From: Epiperipatus broadwayi
Lineage: Eukaryota > Onychophora > Udeonychophora > Euonychophora > Peripatidae
Assembly (NCBI GenBank): GCA_028023455.1
Contig: JAQFVV010000142.1
Coordinates: forward strand, 1,745,941 to 1,809,940
Direction: 5' to 3'
Length of the DNA: 64,000 nt
Shown: one piece after another, positions 37,801-50,017 of the stretch
Position numbering within the stretch: the stretch's first letter is position 1
Layout of the letters: each line of letters starts with the position of its first letter
Translations under genes and position numbers: made by a program
The notes under the pieces: model-generated
Databases searched by the model: none
Told to the model about the DNA's origin: nothing
Seen by the model: only the letters and a program-made list of their open reading frames with translations

Positions 37801-40800
37801 TCATTTTAAAATCTAATTTTGAAAAATAAATTTGTTAAAAATATTTTTAATAAATAATAATACTTTTGTTTGCATAAATTTGAAAAGTATAAATTTTTTA
37901 ATTTCTAACTTGGTTATAATGAGATTTTGGCCCAAAATTTCATTTTTTTTCTCTGTTCAGTTTACAATTTGACTTAATTATTTTTAGAAACTGAAATGAT
38001 AATTATAAAGATTGTTTGATAATTAATATTTAGAAAGTGAACCAAAAACTATAAATTCCAAAAGTATGTTTTATTAAAATTATGCTTTTATGTGAAATAC
38101 AAATTCCATATGACAATTTATTTATTATTTCCACAAGTAGAAAAAAGTTTTTAAAAATGTATTTATTATCTCTTTTTTTTTACATATATACATTAAACAA
38201 AAATAAATATTTCAATATTTTACACAAGTGAAATAAAATTACCATTGGTATTTTAAAATATCTTTATATCAGTGTTGATTTAAAAATTTTTTTTAATGAT
38301 AAGACTAACGTGTTTTTTTATTAAAACATCTCCTAAAAAAAAAAAAAACAAATAAGTACAATCATCTCATTAAAAAGATAAACTCCAAAATTATATTAAT
38401 AAATTAAGAAAGTATTTTTATTTATAAATCTTATTTTTGCATTCTTTTGATCATTAGTTGTTTCTATTTCAACTTTAAATTATTAATAATTTGATTATAA
38501 TATCTTCAAAATTTAAAATTATACTTTTTTTTTGTTTAATGCCAAACAACATTAATATAATTTTAAAACCTACATTGTTTTTTATAGTTGTTGTTTTTTA
38601 GCAGAATACAATTTAAAATAATTTTATATAATTTGATTTAAAAACTTCCTTTTTTTTTTATTTAACTTTATAGTTTTATTCAATTAAATTTTTATTTAAA
38701 ATCGGAAAAGCTGAAAAATTATTTAATGATTTTAAATATGTTTATATATTTTTGTCATAGTTCAAACTGTTACAAAACTTTTATCAATTAACAAATATTA
38801 AAAATATTAATATTTTTTTATTAAAGTGAGGATTATTACAAAAAATATTAATTTATAAAATTTTAGACCCTCCTCCCCAAAAAAAAAACATCAAGCTATA
38901 TTATTGAAATTAAAGTTTAATTGCATAAAAAAAATCCAGTTTGGAGAAAATTTTGGTAACAGTTGGCAAGAATAGAAATTTTTATTTATTCAAGCATTTT
39001 TACATATATATTACAATGGTAAGCATTTTGGCTGAGCAAAGCAGATTAACCTAACAAATGTCCTACAGTTTTGAGCAGAAAAATGCAATAGTACATAGTG
39101 TACATGCAGGGGTCTGCCTTATTAAATGAAGGCTTTTCTTTGTTACATAGATCTAGGAGCCTTAATGTGATGATATGAATGGCATGCATATATTAGAGAA
39201 TAACTTTGTTATGTCCCCCTAAACTTAGTAGTTAACATATAACATGCTGGACATAATCTCTCTCAATGCCATAAATAACATACTCTCAGGATTTAGTATT
39301 GCAAAAACTCATGAGACTTAAACACATGTTGAGATATAGACTAGAAGCAGATGGAATATTTTATTGAATCTAATTTATATCTACTAATAGCTAGTCAAAG
39401 TCAATACATGTAGTACTTTGAAATTCCTAATAGATAATAATGTAACCATCAATTAATGTTTAGGCAAACAATGGTAGCATTTGAATACTTTCAATGTAAA
39501 TTGATGAAATTCACAATGTCAAGTATAGCATGATGACTCCATGTTGATAAGTGATAATAGAATTAAATAAATAAATAAATAAATAACTCACAAAACAATT
39601 TAAGAAAAATTAAGGGATATAACTTTTATTCACAATATGGATATTTTCTTTCTTTCAAATAGCAATAACAATAATGGAATCACAAAGTACAAGACTTATC
39701 TCTTTGTGATTTCGATCACTTATCTTTATAGTCAATTAACTTCAAAGTATTTATAAACAATATCTGTTAACTATGACTTTATTCACATGAAAAACATCAA
39801 TATTTTGAGGTAAGCAAAATACCATGAGGACCAACAATACAGTAATGTTTTATTCCAATCAAATGGTTGAAAATCATAAATAGATTTTGATGGTAAAATG
39901 AGATCAATTTTCTAGTCTAAAAATCATAAGTATTGGGTCAACATAAACCACACTCCTTAAATATGAACATAAATCTTCTGTATTATACTTCTCTTTAAAA
40001 AATCAAAGATGAACCCCTAAATTGCTTATTTATAAGACCCTACATTACAATATAAAAGATCATACATAAAGATATACTTGGCTATATCATGTTTACATTT
40101 GACATTCTACTAAGAAGTCATCACCATTTAATTAATATTCCCTAGAGCTAACTCATGAATGAGAGGGAATACTGAATCATATATTTATAACTTTGCATGC
40201 ATGATAAATATAGTGCTAGTATAAGAAAATACTCTAACATATCTTATTATTGAGTTATAAACAAAAAATTTTAGTTAAATTTCAATATCCCTAATGATAC
40301 ATTAAATATATATGCATCTTCATGAAAATATACATAATAAATTAATGTCAATTATTCAATAAATAATAATTATACCTCGCATGTATTAGATGTATGCACT
40401 GCACAAAAAAAATGATGAATAACAATTAGTATATTATTATTTTATTTTGTTTTGTTTTTTTTTTTTCAAAAAAAAAGTGAATACATATACACTTAAAACA
40501 AAACATTGTTAATAAGCAAACGGAATTATCATTTAGCTTTTTTTTTTCAATAATAGACAATCTTTTGGAGATTGATAGTCATAGTGTCAATAGTCTACCT
40601 CTAATCACATCCTGTCAACATAGCAGATGAATTGTGATGGCAAAGATGTACATCTTACAACTATTTAAAATCGATTATTGCGAAGCATCTTTTTTTTAGT
40701 TAAGCCAAGGTAACTTGGTGGGGGAGATATCAAAGTTACTTTAGAAGGTTTTATACATTTCTCAAATTAATTTCAGGGTGAGAATAGCTATACTTTTTGA

Positions 40801-41104
40801 AGTATATTTTCTATTTCTTTCCTTTTTCAATGTATGCCCTATGATGATGTTTTCTTGCTCTCCAATGGTTATTAATCATAAATGGATGAGATTAGAGGTC
40901 CCATATTCCTCAGAAAGTAGTTTTCTCTTTATCCCCCATTCTTGATTAATACCAGTTGTAAATAGTGTTTACATAGCCATCGATTTTCCAAAAGAAACCT
41001 TAATATTGTATTTAAAAAAAAGAAATGTTCCACTCATAAATATGGCATTTTATGATATATAGACAAAAAAAAATTCATTGCTAATTTGCAATTTTTTTTT
41101 CTTT
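34874..41104. other. Long AT-rich non-coding stretch with simple repeats
   Basis: No gene recognised over about 6.2 kb. Contents: (TA)n at 35588-35603, a poly-C run at 35620-35631, a small inverted repeat GTGGACAAA/TTTGTCCAC around 36436-36467, (TTTA)n at 36851-36877, TA-rich palindromic sequence at 37496-37555 and (AAAT)n at 39563-39586. Open frames at 34939-35121, 36141-36383, 36576-36761 and 37268-37462 are short and without recognisable domains. Confidence 0.5.
35620..35631. repeat. Poly-C run of 12
   Basis: An isolated C12 (G12 on the other strand) in very AT-rich surroundings, a few bases after a (TA)n tract. Confidence 0.9.
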
Positions 41105-41202
41105 TTTTAAGTGTCATAGCATTGGCCAGGACGTGAACCCACAACCCAGGCAACTGTTCTTAAAGTAGTCATTTGTTATACCACCATCACTATTGCCATC
41201 TT
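41105..41202 (-). mobile_element. tRNA-derived SINE, diverged copy
   Basis: On the minus strand: GATGGCAATAGTGATGGTGG, then AAGAACAGTTGCCTGGG, box B-like GGGTTCACGTCCTGG, CCAATGCTATGACACTT and an A-rich tail. Box A is eroded. It matches the family at 11336, 43390 and 63947. Flanking duplication is not clear. Confidence 0.78.
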
Positions 41203-41459
41203 TTATAACCAAAAATAACAAAAACAGAAGATATAGTATAACCAAATATAACAAGTAAATTCATTTTAATTATAAACAAATGATTTTTTGAAAATAAACC
41301 ATAGAAGCATAATTTGTCTAAAGTTCTTTCTCTTTGTCCCCCAGTTCCAACATCTATTTGTGGTAAATGCAGCAGGGAAGATTAAAATGAGATGTTGTTA
41401 ATAGGTAATATTAGTATCCATATTTCAGTTTTATGAAATAATGTAGACAACAACCACTG
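41203..41459. other. AT-rich spacer
   Basis: Short stretch between the SINE and the LINE fragment; possibly the 3' untranslated end of the latter. Confidence 0.4.
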
Positions 41460-42290
41460 ACAAACAGCAAAGTTGCAGAAAAGCTCTAGCCAATTGTAAT
41501 GGAGTCCCAGGTTTGTGCAGTTGTGAAGAGATCGGTGATGTTCATATCTCTATCCCTTTTCTTGTTTATTATTTGCTGAAACACTGTGAATATATTATTC
41601 AAGGTTTCTGCCTGGAACACCAGCTTACAGTGCAATGCCCAGATGGAAAAGTTAATTATGGCTGAAAGCTGGATCTGGGAGAATATGCCCTTTTCAATTG
41701 CTGTCTTGAGGTTCATTTGAATGTGATTTCTTATCATGTTTTTTCTGAAAATGAATTCTTAAATTGTTCAAAGTTGTGCATTCAAAGAGGAAGTGATTGG
41801 TAGTCTCTTCCTATCTTTGACACAGGGTGCAGTTAGAGTCAATATCCTGCCCCCTTTTACAGTGAGGAATGCATTTGTTGGGAGGGCATGCAGGCTTGAT
41901 TTCAACAGGAAGTCTACAATTTTTGATGGCAACTTCCAGAACTTGCTCATCCTTATCATTCAAGGGATGTTGATTGAAAGGCAGCTGGGAAACCTCTGTT
42001 TTTGATAGTCAAGAAGATTGAACACTTCCCAATACACAAGTTTTCTTTGAAATAAGGTTGGTGTTGGTTGGATGTTATCAAAAATAAAGTTGATCTGTTG
42101 TTGAAGTAATAAGGCATGGCCTCTGGGGGGTGGCCAGTCAGTAGGTTGAATGTCCTTTTCTGGAAGTGGGCTTTTTTTTTGCATGCTATCTCATAATCAT
42201 TTACTTGTTTTATATTTTTCGGTCTGTATTTCTTTGGTCTAAATGTGCAATTAGTTTGTTTTTGAAAGTAACAAATGATTTTCATACATT
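41460..42290 (-). mobile_element. LINE fragment, C-terminal zf-RVT region (non-RTE)
   Basis: On the minus strand, in changing frames, I read YWEVFNLLDYQKQRFPSC, then KFWKLPSKIVDFLLKSSLHA, LPTNAFL, NCTLCQ followed by EETTNHFLFEC (Cys-His zinc cluster), then FSIWALHCKLVF and TWDSITIG before the stop. This is the order seen downstream of RT in L1/Tx1-like LINEs carrying zf-RVT. The segment at 55085-55926 has the same order with different residues, so both belong to one family. Stops and frameshifts at about 41960 and 41820 make it dead. The RT core and endonuclease are missing (5' truncation). Confidence 0.7.
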
Positions 42291-43389
42291 AACGTGTAAA
42301 TAAAAATACATATTGGTTAAAATTTTACAAAATTATACATATTGAAATCACACAAAGATAACAAATAAAGGAAACAAGAAAATGCAATAATTTCCAATTG
42401 TAAGTTTAAAAGAATTATCGCTATGTTTTCAGAAATTGTTAGTTTTATGAAACAAAATGTGCATAATAAATAAACAAAAACATTTGCATCCTTCCTTCAT
42501 AAATATTTCAAATGTGGCTCAGTTATTAAAAGATCTTTTTTTTTTGAAGAAACATTTATGATCTCATAAATATTGTAAGGATGGAACCCCATCCCCCACC
42601 CTTTACAATATATATAAGACATTGTAAACACTAGATTGAATTTTATATTATTTATAAAAGCAATATATATATATATATCCCACTTTAACTTGATAAAAGT
42701 CTCTCTAATAGAATCTCAAATATAAGCGTAAAAACAAAAACATTATTTGGCTAATTTTCTTATTGCTGGGTAGTGAAGTTCAAGGAAGATACTATCATTA
42801 TATATAAAGATGTCTATTTAATCATCAATATTTTATGGTGGCTGATATGATTAGGATCAGTTTTTTGTAAGATAAATTCTAAGCCAGATTGGAGTCCGAA
42901 AAAATTTGCAAGTTCTATATAGAATTTAAACCCATATATGGGTTTTTTTCAGTAAGATACTACCACTAACACTTTGAAAAAATAATCAGATAATTTATTC
43001 CTTTTGGGTTTAAAAAAAGTCTGAGCACCAGAACTAGCAGAACTGGATTCAATTAATTTTAAGCTCCAGAATATTTATTATTGAAATAAATGGTGCGCGC
43101 CAATATATGTTAACTGTAATTGTAATTAATTATTAGATCATTGATGAATAGAAACTAATTTATAATTAATAAATTATTTCAGAACATTTGATTACATTTT
43201 CATATACTTGTGGAATGTAAGAAGCGTTTCATAAAATGTATTAGATTTTATACTTTGTTCAGCTGATGATGGATTCTAATATCAAATGGAATCTTATTAG
43301 ACATTTGCTAGGGGTCCCTATGAAGTTTTTTTAATTGTTGTAGGCTTACAAATAGATAAAATTTGTTTTAACTCAGCTTTAAAAAATTA
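42291..43389. other. AT-rich non-coding stretch
   Basis: No gene recognised. A (TA)n at 42663-42678 and an isolated GC-rich GGTGCGCGCC near 43091. Confidence 0.45.
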
Positions 43390-43492
43390 ATTGGTGGTCA
43401 GGAGGTCAGCGACGGCTGCTTTGCAAGCAGTTGTCCCGGGTTAGCGGGTTCGCTTCCCGGCTGATGCTATGACACATGAGAAAAAAAAAAAT
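43390..43492 (+). mobile_element. tRNA-derived SINE
   Basis: It reads ATTGGTGGTCAGGAGGTCAGC (box A region, altered), GGCTGCTTTGCAAGCAG, TTGTCCCGGGTTAGC, box B GGGTTCGCTTCC, CGGCTGATGCTATGACACAT and an A10 tail. Box B and 3' end are well preserved. Confidence 0.87.
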
Positions 43493-43535
43493 TATTAAGT
43501 ATTTATGAAAGGAAAAATATTTAATTTATAAAAAT

Positions 43536-43664
43536 TTAATAAATGTTGAATTGATATATATATATGTTGATTAACATATGTATTGTAACAGAATAAAAAT
43601 TTAAGAAATGTTGAATTTATATATAAATGTTCATTAACATATGTATTGTAACAGAATAAAAATG
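43536..43664. repeat. Tandem duplication, about 64 bp
   Basis: Two units starting TTAAKAAATGTTGAATT and ending TATTGTAACAGAATAAAAAT, at 43536 and 43601. Fainter echoes of the GTAACAAAATAAA motif recur every few tens of bases to about 44210, suggesting an older, eroded array. Confidence 0.82.
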
Positions 43665-46032
43665 AGAATAAATTAAGAGAATCGTAAAACTTTAGTATGC
43701 CTCACAAATTGAGATATTATTTATAATAACATAAATCTAGCCTAAATATTGAGCACCAGTTGTAACAAAATAAAACTGTGATAAGTTCTTTCTTAATGCC
43801 CCACAGATCTGGATGGCATTTGTGCAGAATAAAACTGAGTCATGAATGGATGAGCAAATCAACCTTAGCATGTCCCATGAATTTGGAAGCAGAATGAAAA
43901 CAATAACAATATGAAACAAAGACTTTAATATAACCTGCCAACTTAAGATAATAACTGCAACAAAATAAAGTATAACCCAACAGTTTATTGTCAATAAAAA
44001 CTGAATAAAATAAAAATAATGCTAATAAAAATGAAGATAAAGAATATGCCCTTGCTGGGTAAACCAATTGTAATAGGATAAAATACTTAATATTGGCAAA
44101 AGGCTTTGTTATCTTATAGAGTTATATACATTAATTTATCCTTAATAAAATATATAAAATTTTCTCTTTTAAAACTTTATAAATTTACATCAAATTGTAA
44201 TTGAATAAAATATATACAATAAAGAACTATAATAAAATATAATACATAATATCTAACATACCTCATTACTTGTGCCAACTTATATTAATATAAAATGAAA
44301 GTCAGTATCTGAAATAACCTTACAATTTACAATATTTAATGATGACGATAAGAAACAAATGAAAGATTTTTTTTTACATCAATTTTTATTTGATCACATC
44401 TTTTCTTATTATTGTACATTCTATTTAAAATTTCACGAAGATATTTAAAATCTCTCCTTCTATGTCATATAGTATTATTGTCATGCAACATATTTTTTGA
44501 GTTCCATATACATATATTTTATTATTATTTTATTGATTTTAGTCTATTACAAACCTCAATTGTTTGTTATGTTATATTTTTATTATTACTGTTATTAATT
44601 TTTATTATAAACCAATAAATTTAGAGTTGATTTAAAATCCAGTGAATCTGTCTAATTATTTCTTTTGAATGCAAAAGATAATTTTGGTACTTGAAGTTTG
44701 ATCCAGAATCAAGCCCATCTTGATAAGTGAAATAGAATTAGGTATATTTTATAAATCATTATTAAATCTGATTAGATATAAATTTTGTTATTTGATACTG
44801 CATTTAAATATTTGTTTACTTATCTAAGTCAATATTACTAGTAGAAATAATTTCATTAGTTCAAAGTTGATTATTTATTTGCTTATCTTGTCATGTTACA
44901 AAAATGTTAATAGATTTTTATTTTATCATTAGTCAAAATGATCTGTCTCAATTACATTCTTAAATTTCTTTGAAGTAGAGATCTTAAATTTTATTAACTA
45001 GTAGAGAATTGAATATTATCTTTGGCTTGGGTAATTGCCTATGATCGTCATATATAGTTTAATTATTATAAAATGCATTTCTATAATCGATTGACAGAAT
45101 ATTTTATATAATGTGATTCAGTACTGTAAAATATGAAATTATCTAATGAATTTATTGATAATAAATTCTTGTGGAGTGTTTCATTTTAGAATATAACTGA
45201 AGGAATAATTGCATGTCAATCTAATGTAGGATATGAATGAAATGTTTATATTATATTTAACATTTTATTAAAATAGATATCACACTTAGCAAAGGTTTAT
45301 TTCATTTAAACGTTATAAATATTGTATAGTTTAGAAAACGTTCTCAAAATATAATTATAATTAATTAGAAACTAGTTGATTTAAACAGAATGTTATTAAA
45401 TATTAAAGTAAATTTGCATTACTATAAATAATATTAGATTAGTAAAGTATGTCAGAATTTAGTTGTTTATTGATTCGAATTTAGTTTTATTCAATTATCA
45501 ATCAAGTAGATGTCTTAAGTATACACCATTGTTAAGAGCAATGATGTATGGTTTCGCTGCTTATCTAAGGTGATAATCTCATTTGCTTTATTTAGTTTTA
45601 AATATAATCTGAATAAATTAGATTTTAATAGAGATTGTTAGTATTTTATGATAGTCTAGTGCAGCGGACAACTTAAATAATTATATATGGAAAATATTGT
45701 TATTGCCTAGTGTGATTAATAACTGAGCTAGATAATTTTACACAGGTTCTAACTGAGTTATTATTCGTTAATGCATATTTTTGCTCTGTGATAAAGCATA
45801 TAAATCTTAAGGGTATTTCTTTATATCAAATAGTGACTGAATAAATGTAGAGTTAGTGAGATAGAAAATCCATTATTATTATGACAAAGTAGCTACCCAA
45901 TGCTAGTCTATGATGATCATGTACATGTGGTAATTATTATAAAGTGTCAAATCAACTTTAGAGCTTTTATAAAATGACATTCCACATTTAGGATAGATCT
46001 ATATTATTGTGGATGATCATTGTTTATCATGT

Positions 46033-46035
<3 letters not shown>
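43665..46035. other. AT-rich non-coding stretch
   Basis: No gene. Two segments around 45030-45080 and 45900-45950 (CTATGATCGTCATATA and CTATGATGATCATGTA, each followed by AATTATTATAAA) look like distant copies of one repeat. Short frames at 43737-44067 and 44412-44618 are not supported. Confidence 0.45.

Positions 46036-46106
<71 letters not shown>
46036..46106. repeat. (TA)35 microsatellite
   Basis: A pure run of 71 bp that directly abuts the 3' end of an RTE copy. Frames reading YIYIYI over it are artefacts. Confidence 0.97.
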
Positions 46107-46108
<2 letters not shown>

Positions 46109-46186
46109 TCAACCATTATCAATCTACTGCAGGATGAAGGTCTCTCCAAGTTCAATCCATTTTTTCCTATCTTTAGATTCTGTTCT

Positions 46187-46507
46187 CTACATCACCCCTG
46201 CACACTTTCTTATTTCATCCATCCATCTCACATGTGGTCTCTTTCTGGGTCTTCTACAATCTCTTGGAATTCTGTTTAAGATTTCAATAGTAACACCTGT
46301 TTGTTCTCTTACCCATACATTGTGTTTTCGATCTCTTATTGTTACTCCCAACATGCATCTCTCCATACTTCTTTGAATGGTCTGAAGTCTCTGTATTGCT
46401 CTTCTATTAAGTGTCCAAGTCTCAGATCCATAAGTAAGAACTGGCAAAACACATTTATTAAAAACTTTCCTTTTCAAACACATAGACATATTTCCTTTTA
46501 GTATCAA
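46187..46507 (-). pseudogene. RTE LINE C-terminal ORF piece
   Basis: MCLKRKVFNKCVLPVLTYGS, ETWTLNRRAIQRLQTIQRSM and RPRKRPHVRWMDEIRKCAGV are the region after RT in RTE elements. A stop replaces the expected tryptophan codon after AGVM; the remaining residues to the element's end are still readable beyond it. Confidence 0.82.
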
Positions 46508-46555
46508 GTTATTTCTACCAAAAGCACTCCAACCAAGTTTAATTCTATGATTAAT

Positions 46556-47047
46556 TTAATCCATTATGTTTCCATCTATATTAATAATCTCCCCAAAATA
46601 TTTGTAACTGTTAACTTCTTCCAACTTATCATAATCAATCTTTATTTTCATATTTTGAGAAAATCTATTAATTATTACATTAGTCTTTTTAACATTTATC
46701 TTTAGTCCTACTTTTCTACTTTCATCTGATAACTCCTGCAACATGTCCTGTATCTCTAAAGCATTGTTTGCAAAAACAACTACATCATCTGCAAAATCTA
46801 AATGACTGAAATAATCTCCATTTACTTTCACTCCTTTAACTACCCATTTTAATTCACAAAATACTTCTTGCAGCAGTGCTGTAAAAAGTTTTGGAGATAT
46901 GGAGTCACCCTGTCTTACACTCTTTTCAATGTTGATTTGCCTACTATCATTATGTAATCTAATTGTTGCTGTTGCATTTTTATAAATATTCTTTAAAATA
47001 TGACAATATTCTGGATCTAAACCTTGATGATCCAATACTTTAATCAC
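46556..47047 (-). pseudogene. RT palm of a truncated RTE LINE
   Basis: This 163-residue open piece contains SVRQGDSISPKLFTALLQ (motif B region), LDFADDVVVFANNA (motif C with both catalytic Asp), LKINVKKTNVIINRF and YKYFGEIINIDGNIMD. Motif A lies upstream in another frame. The domain is partial and not active on its own. Confidence 0.85.
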
Positions 47048-47150
47048 TGAAGAAAGTTTATAGAATCAAATGCCTTTTCATAATCTACAAATCCTAAGCA
47101 TAATGGCAACTCCTATTCATTTGTCCTTTCAATAACTTCTCTAAATACCT

Positions 47151-47152
<2 letters not shown>

Positions 47153-47216
<64 letters not shown>
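47153..47216. repeat. (TA)32 microsatellite
   Basis: A pure run between the truncated RTE copy and the downstream flank of the full-length copy. Confidence 0.97.
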
Positions 47217-47219
<3 letters not shown>

Positions 47220-47547
47220 ATGTTCTTATAGTTATAGTTCATCATCATCATCAACCATTATCAATCCACTGCAGGATGAAGGTCTCTCCAAGTTCAATCC
47301 ATCTTTTCCTATCATTAGCTTCTCTTCTTCACATCACCCCTGCACAGTTTCTTATTTCATCCATCCATCTCACATGTAGTCTCTTTCTGGGTTTTTTACA
47401 ATCTCTTGGAATCCAGTTTAAAATTTCAATTGTCCATCTGTTATCATCTCTTCTAACAATATGTCCAGTTCAACTCCTTTTAATTTTTTCAATGAGGTCA
47501 GTAACACATGTTTGTTCTCTTACCCATATATTGTGTTTTCGATCCCT

Positions 47548-47928
47548 TCATGTTACTCCCAACGTGCATCTCTCCATACTTCTTTGAGTGGTCTGAAGTC
47601 TATGTATTGCTCTTCTATTAAGTGTCCAAGTCTCAGATCCGTAAGTAAGAATTGGCAAAACACATTTATTAAAAACCTTCCTTTTCAAACACATAGGCAT
47701 ATTTCCTTTTAGTATCAAGTTATTTCTACCAAAACCACTCCAACCAAGTTTAATTCTATGATTAATTTCATCCATTATATTTCCATCTGTATTAATAATC
47801 TGACCAAGATATTTGTAACTGTTAACTTCTTCTAACTCATCATAAGCAATCTTTATTTTCATATTTTGAGAAAATCTATTAAACATTACTTTAGTCTTTT
47901 TAACATTTATCTTTAGTCCTACTTTCAT
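47548..47928 (-). pseudogene. RTE LINE thumb/C-terminal ORF piece
   Basis: KVGLKINVKKTKVMFNRF, YKYLGQIINTDGNIMDEIN, GWSGFGRNNLILKGNMPMCL and YGSETWTLNRRAIHRLQ, the region after FADD. It is split from the preceding piece by a deletion in the DESRK segment near 47930, and further stops follow to the element's 3' end. Confidence 0.82.
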
Positions 47929-47938
47929 CTGATAACTC

Positions 47939-48199
47939 CTACAACATTTCCTGTAGCTTTAAAGCATTATTTGCAAAAACAACTACATCATCTGCAAAAT
48001 CTAAATGACTTAAATAATCTCCATTTACTTTCACTCCTTTAGCTTCCCATTTTAATCCACAAAATACTTCTTGCAATACTGCTGTAAAACGTTTTGGGGA
48101 TATGGAGTCACCCTGTCTTATATCCTTTTCAATGTTGATATTCCGACTATCATTATGTAATCTAATTGTTGCTGTTGCATTTTTATTAATATTCTTCAA
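47939..48199 (-). pseudogene. RTE LINE RT palm piece
   Basis: IRQGDSISPKRFTAVLQ and LDFADDVVVFANNALKL show RT motifs B and C with the catalytic aspartates intact. Motif A (FVDYKKAFDS) is readable upstream near 48280 in another frame. Confidence 0.83.
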
Positions 48200-48331
48200 A
48201 ATATGATTAATATCCTGGATCTACACCTTGATGATCCATTGCTTTAATCACTGAAGAAAGTTTATAGAATCAAATGCCTTTTTATAGTCTACAAATCCTA
48301 AGCATAATGGCAACTCATACTTATTTGTCCT

Positions 48332-48990
48332 TTATATAATTTCTCTCAATACCTGGATATGTTCTACTGTACTAAAACCACTTTTAAATCCAGATTGTTC
48401 TCTTGGTTGGTGGAAATCCAATGTTTTCTGTAGACAAGTTGTAATTATCTTAATAAAAATTTTGTAAAAAAACTGATAAAAACTGAGAGGTCTGTAATTT
48501 CTAATATCTTCTTTATCACCTTTTTTAAATATTAATATTAATACTGCATTTTTCCAATTATCTGGTACATCTTTATCATTTAGACATTTAGTATATAACT
48601 TTGCCAAAAAATTTCTATTTTTTCACCTGCTTCTTTTAATATATCAATTACAATTCCATCTTTACCTGGAGCCTTCCCTTTCTTCATAAATTTAATTGCA
48701 TGTCTCACTTCCTCATTCAAAATTCTGGGCAATTCAGAAGATATAATATGTATAGGAGGCACTTGTTTTTTATTACTATATAATTCTTGATAGAAGTCTT
48801 CTACACATTTTATGATATCATCTCTCTTTTTAGTAATAATGCCATCTTTTTTTCTTATTGCAGATATAAATTTCCTACCAATACCAAAATGTTGTTTTAC
48901 ACTCTTTAGACTTTTATTCTCTTCTACAGCTTTCCTTGCTAGTTCACAATTATACTTTCTTATATCATTTTTAACTCTTTTCAACACCAT
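48332..48990 (-). pseudogene. RTE LINE RT fingers and linker (two frames)
   Basis: The first piece (48990-48580) is the basic linker with EDFYQELYSN and KKGKAPGKDGIVIDILKEAG. The second (48607-48332) has [19 protein letters not shown] and DFHQPREQSGFKSGFSTVEH. A frameshift near 48600 separates them. Confidence 0.83.
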
Positions 48991-49090
48991 TTTACAAAAT
49001 TCGAAATATTCAATCTTTTTTTACGCATCATTGTTGTATATCCTCATATTCCTTATTTTCTTCATAAATTCTCTAGTCTCAGTAGAAATT

Positions 49091-50017
49091 TTATTGGTCA
49101 ATTGCTGTATCGCTTATTTTACTATTAATATCATTCAAATCTGAATTATGTTCAAAATCTACTAATACTTGAAACCGATTTGTAAGTTCTAATTTAAATT
49201 CATTAGAATGTTTCTGAAAATTAGGAATATCAACTGTAAATATTGTTTTTCTTAATAATTTTTGTCTCTCTAGTTTTGCATTAACATGTATCTTACATCT
49301 TACTAATCGATGATCACTTTCTGTATTAAATTTATTAAGAACATTACAATCTTGAAATATGTATTTTCTGTTAGTCAAAATATAATCCAATTCTGCTGTA
49401 CCTTCATTTGGATGCTTCCATATCCATTTCCTTTTAACATTTTTTTCAAAAAAAGAATTCATAATATGAAGTTTATCTTTTTCTGCAAACTCCACAAGTC
49501 TATGACCTCTCTTATTTCTATTACCATAACCAAAATGACCTACAACATTTTCATCTTTCATTTGTTTACCAATTCTAGCATTAAAGTCTTCCATAACAAT
49601 TTTAAAATGTTGTTTACTCTGATCAAAAGCCTTTTGTACATCCATATAAAAATCTTCTATAACTTCATCATTATGAAAACTTGTTGGGGCATAAACCTGA
49701 ATTATCTGTATTTGGTATCTGCTATTAAGTTGTAAAACTAATCTTGCCACTCTGTCTAATACACCATCAATCTCCACAACGTTATTCTTCCATTTTTTAT
49801 TTATAATGAATCCTACTCCACTTGAATTTCCAATATTTGTGCCATTATAGTAGAGTATATGTCCACTTTTTAAATCAATTGTTTCTTCACCTTTTCTTCT
49901 AACTTTACAAAGTCCAATAATGTCCCATTTAATATAAGACAGTTCTTCTAACTCTTGCAATCTTCCTTCACTTGAAAGTGATCTGCAGTTGTAAGTACCT
50001 AAATAAAAAGTCATCAA
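49091..50017 (-). CDS. RTE LINE endonuclease (EEP fold), 308-codon open frame
   Basis: This encodes the N-terminal endonuclease that nicks target DNA for target-primed reverse transcription. Residues 7-12 read GTYNCR with the catalytic Asn; IQVYAPTS follows in the middle, then MEDFNARIG (catalytic Asp/Asn region, where family members usually have GDFNA), HFGYGNRNKRGHRLVEF, ELDYILTN and, near residue 235, SDHRLV with the catalytic Asp-His pair. Position 38, in LCKVRRKGEE, is Lys where the family's metal-binding Glu (SEVRRKGE) is expected, so the enzyme is probably inactive. The start MMTFYLGTYNCR is the natural one because the EEP fold begins there. The frame ends at a stop near residue 308, where intact elements continue into RT. 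Confidence 0.82.
   Translation of the reverse strand: MMTFYLGTYNCRSLSSEGRLQELEELSYIKWDIIGLCKVRRKGEETIDLKSGHILYYNGTNIGNSSGVGFIINKKWKNNVVEIDGVLDRVARLVLQLNSRYQIQIIQVYAPTSFHNDEVIEDFYMDVQKAFDQSKQHFKIVMEDFNARIGKQMKDENVVGHFGYGNRNKRGHRLVEFAEKDKLHIMNSFFEKNVKRKWIWKHPNEGTAELDYILTNRKYIFQDCNVLNKFNTESDHRLVRCKIHVNAKLERQKLLRKTIFTVDIPNFQKHSNEFKLELTNRFQVLVDFEHNSDLNDINSKISDTAIDQ

Larger units (their letters stand above)
46107..47152 (-). mobile_element. RTE-type LINE, 5'-truncated, between two (TA)n tracts
   Basis: Minus-strand element from about 47152 (inside RT, near the EVIERTNE segment) to the 3' end at 46107, where ATTGATAATGGTTGATGA runs straight into (TA)n. It has the same C-terminus as the other copies: RIPRDCRRPRKRPHVRWMDE, then RKKWIELGETFILQ and IDNG. 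It is more intact than its neighbour in places (FADD present) but has stops and frameshifts near 47055 and 46556. Both edges are (TA)n, so it appears to have inserted into, or generated, TA repeats. Confidence 0.88.

Noticed and set aside
43088-43112. TGGTGCGCGCCAATATATG as a family 1 fragment
   Set aside because: It resembles GATCACCAATATAC for only about 15 bases, with no neighbouring homology.
43262-43300. CTGATGATGGATTC as a hammerhead core
   Set aside because: No GAAA at the right distance and no stem I partner.
46007-46376. Plus-strand frames beginning YIYIYI and continuing 60-80 codons
   Set aside because: They combine the (TA)n translation with the antisense of the RTE C-terminal region, whose minus-strand reading gives recognisable protein.
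49310-49735. 141-codon plus-strand frame
   Set aside because: Antisense shadow of the RTE endonuclease frame 49091-50017.
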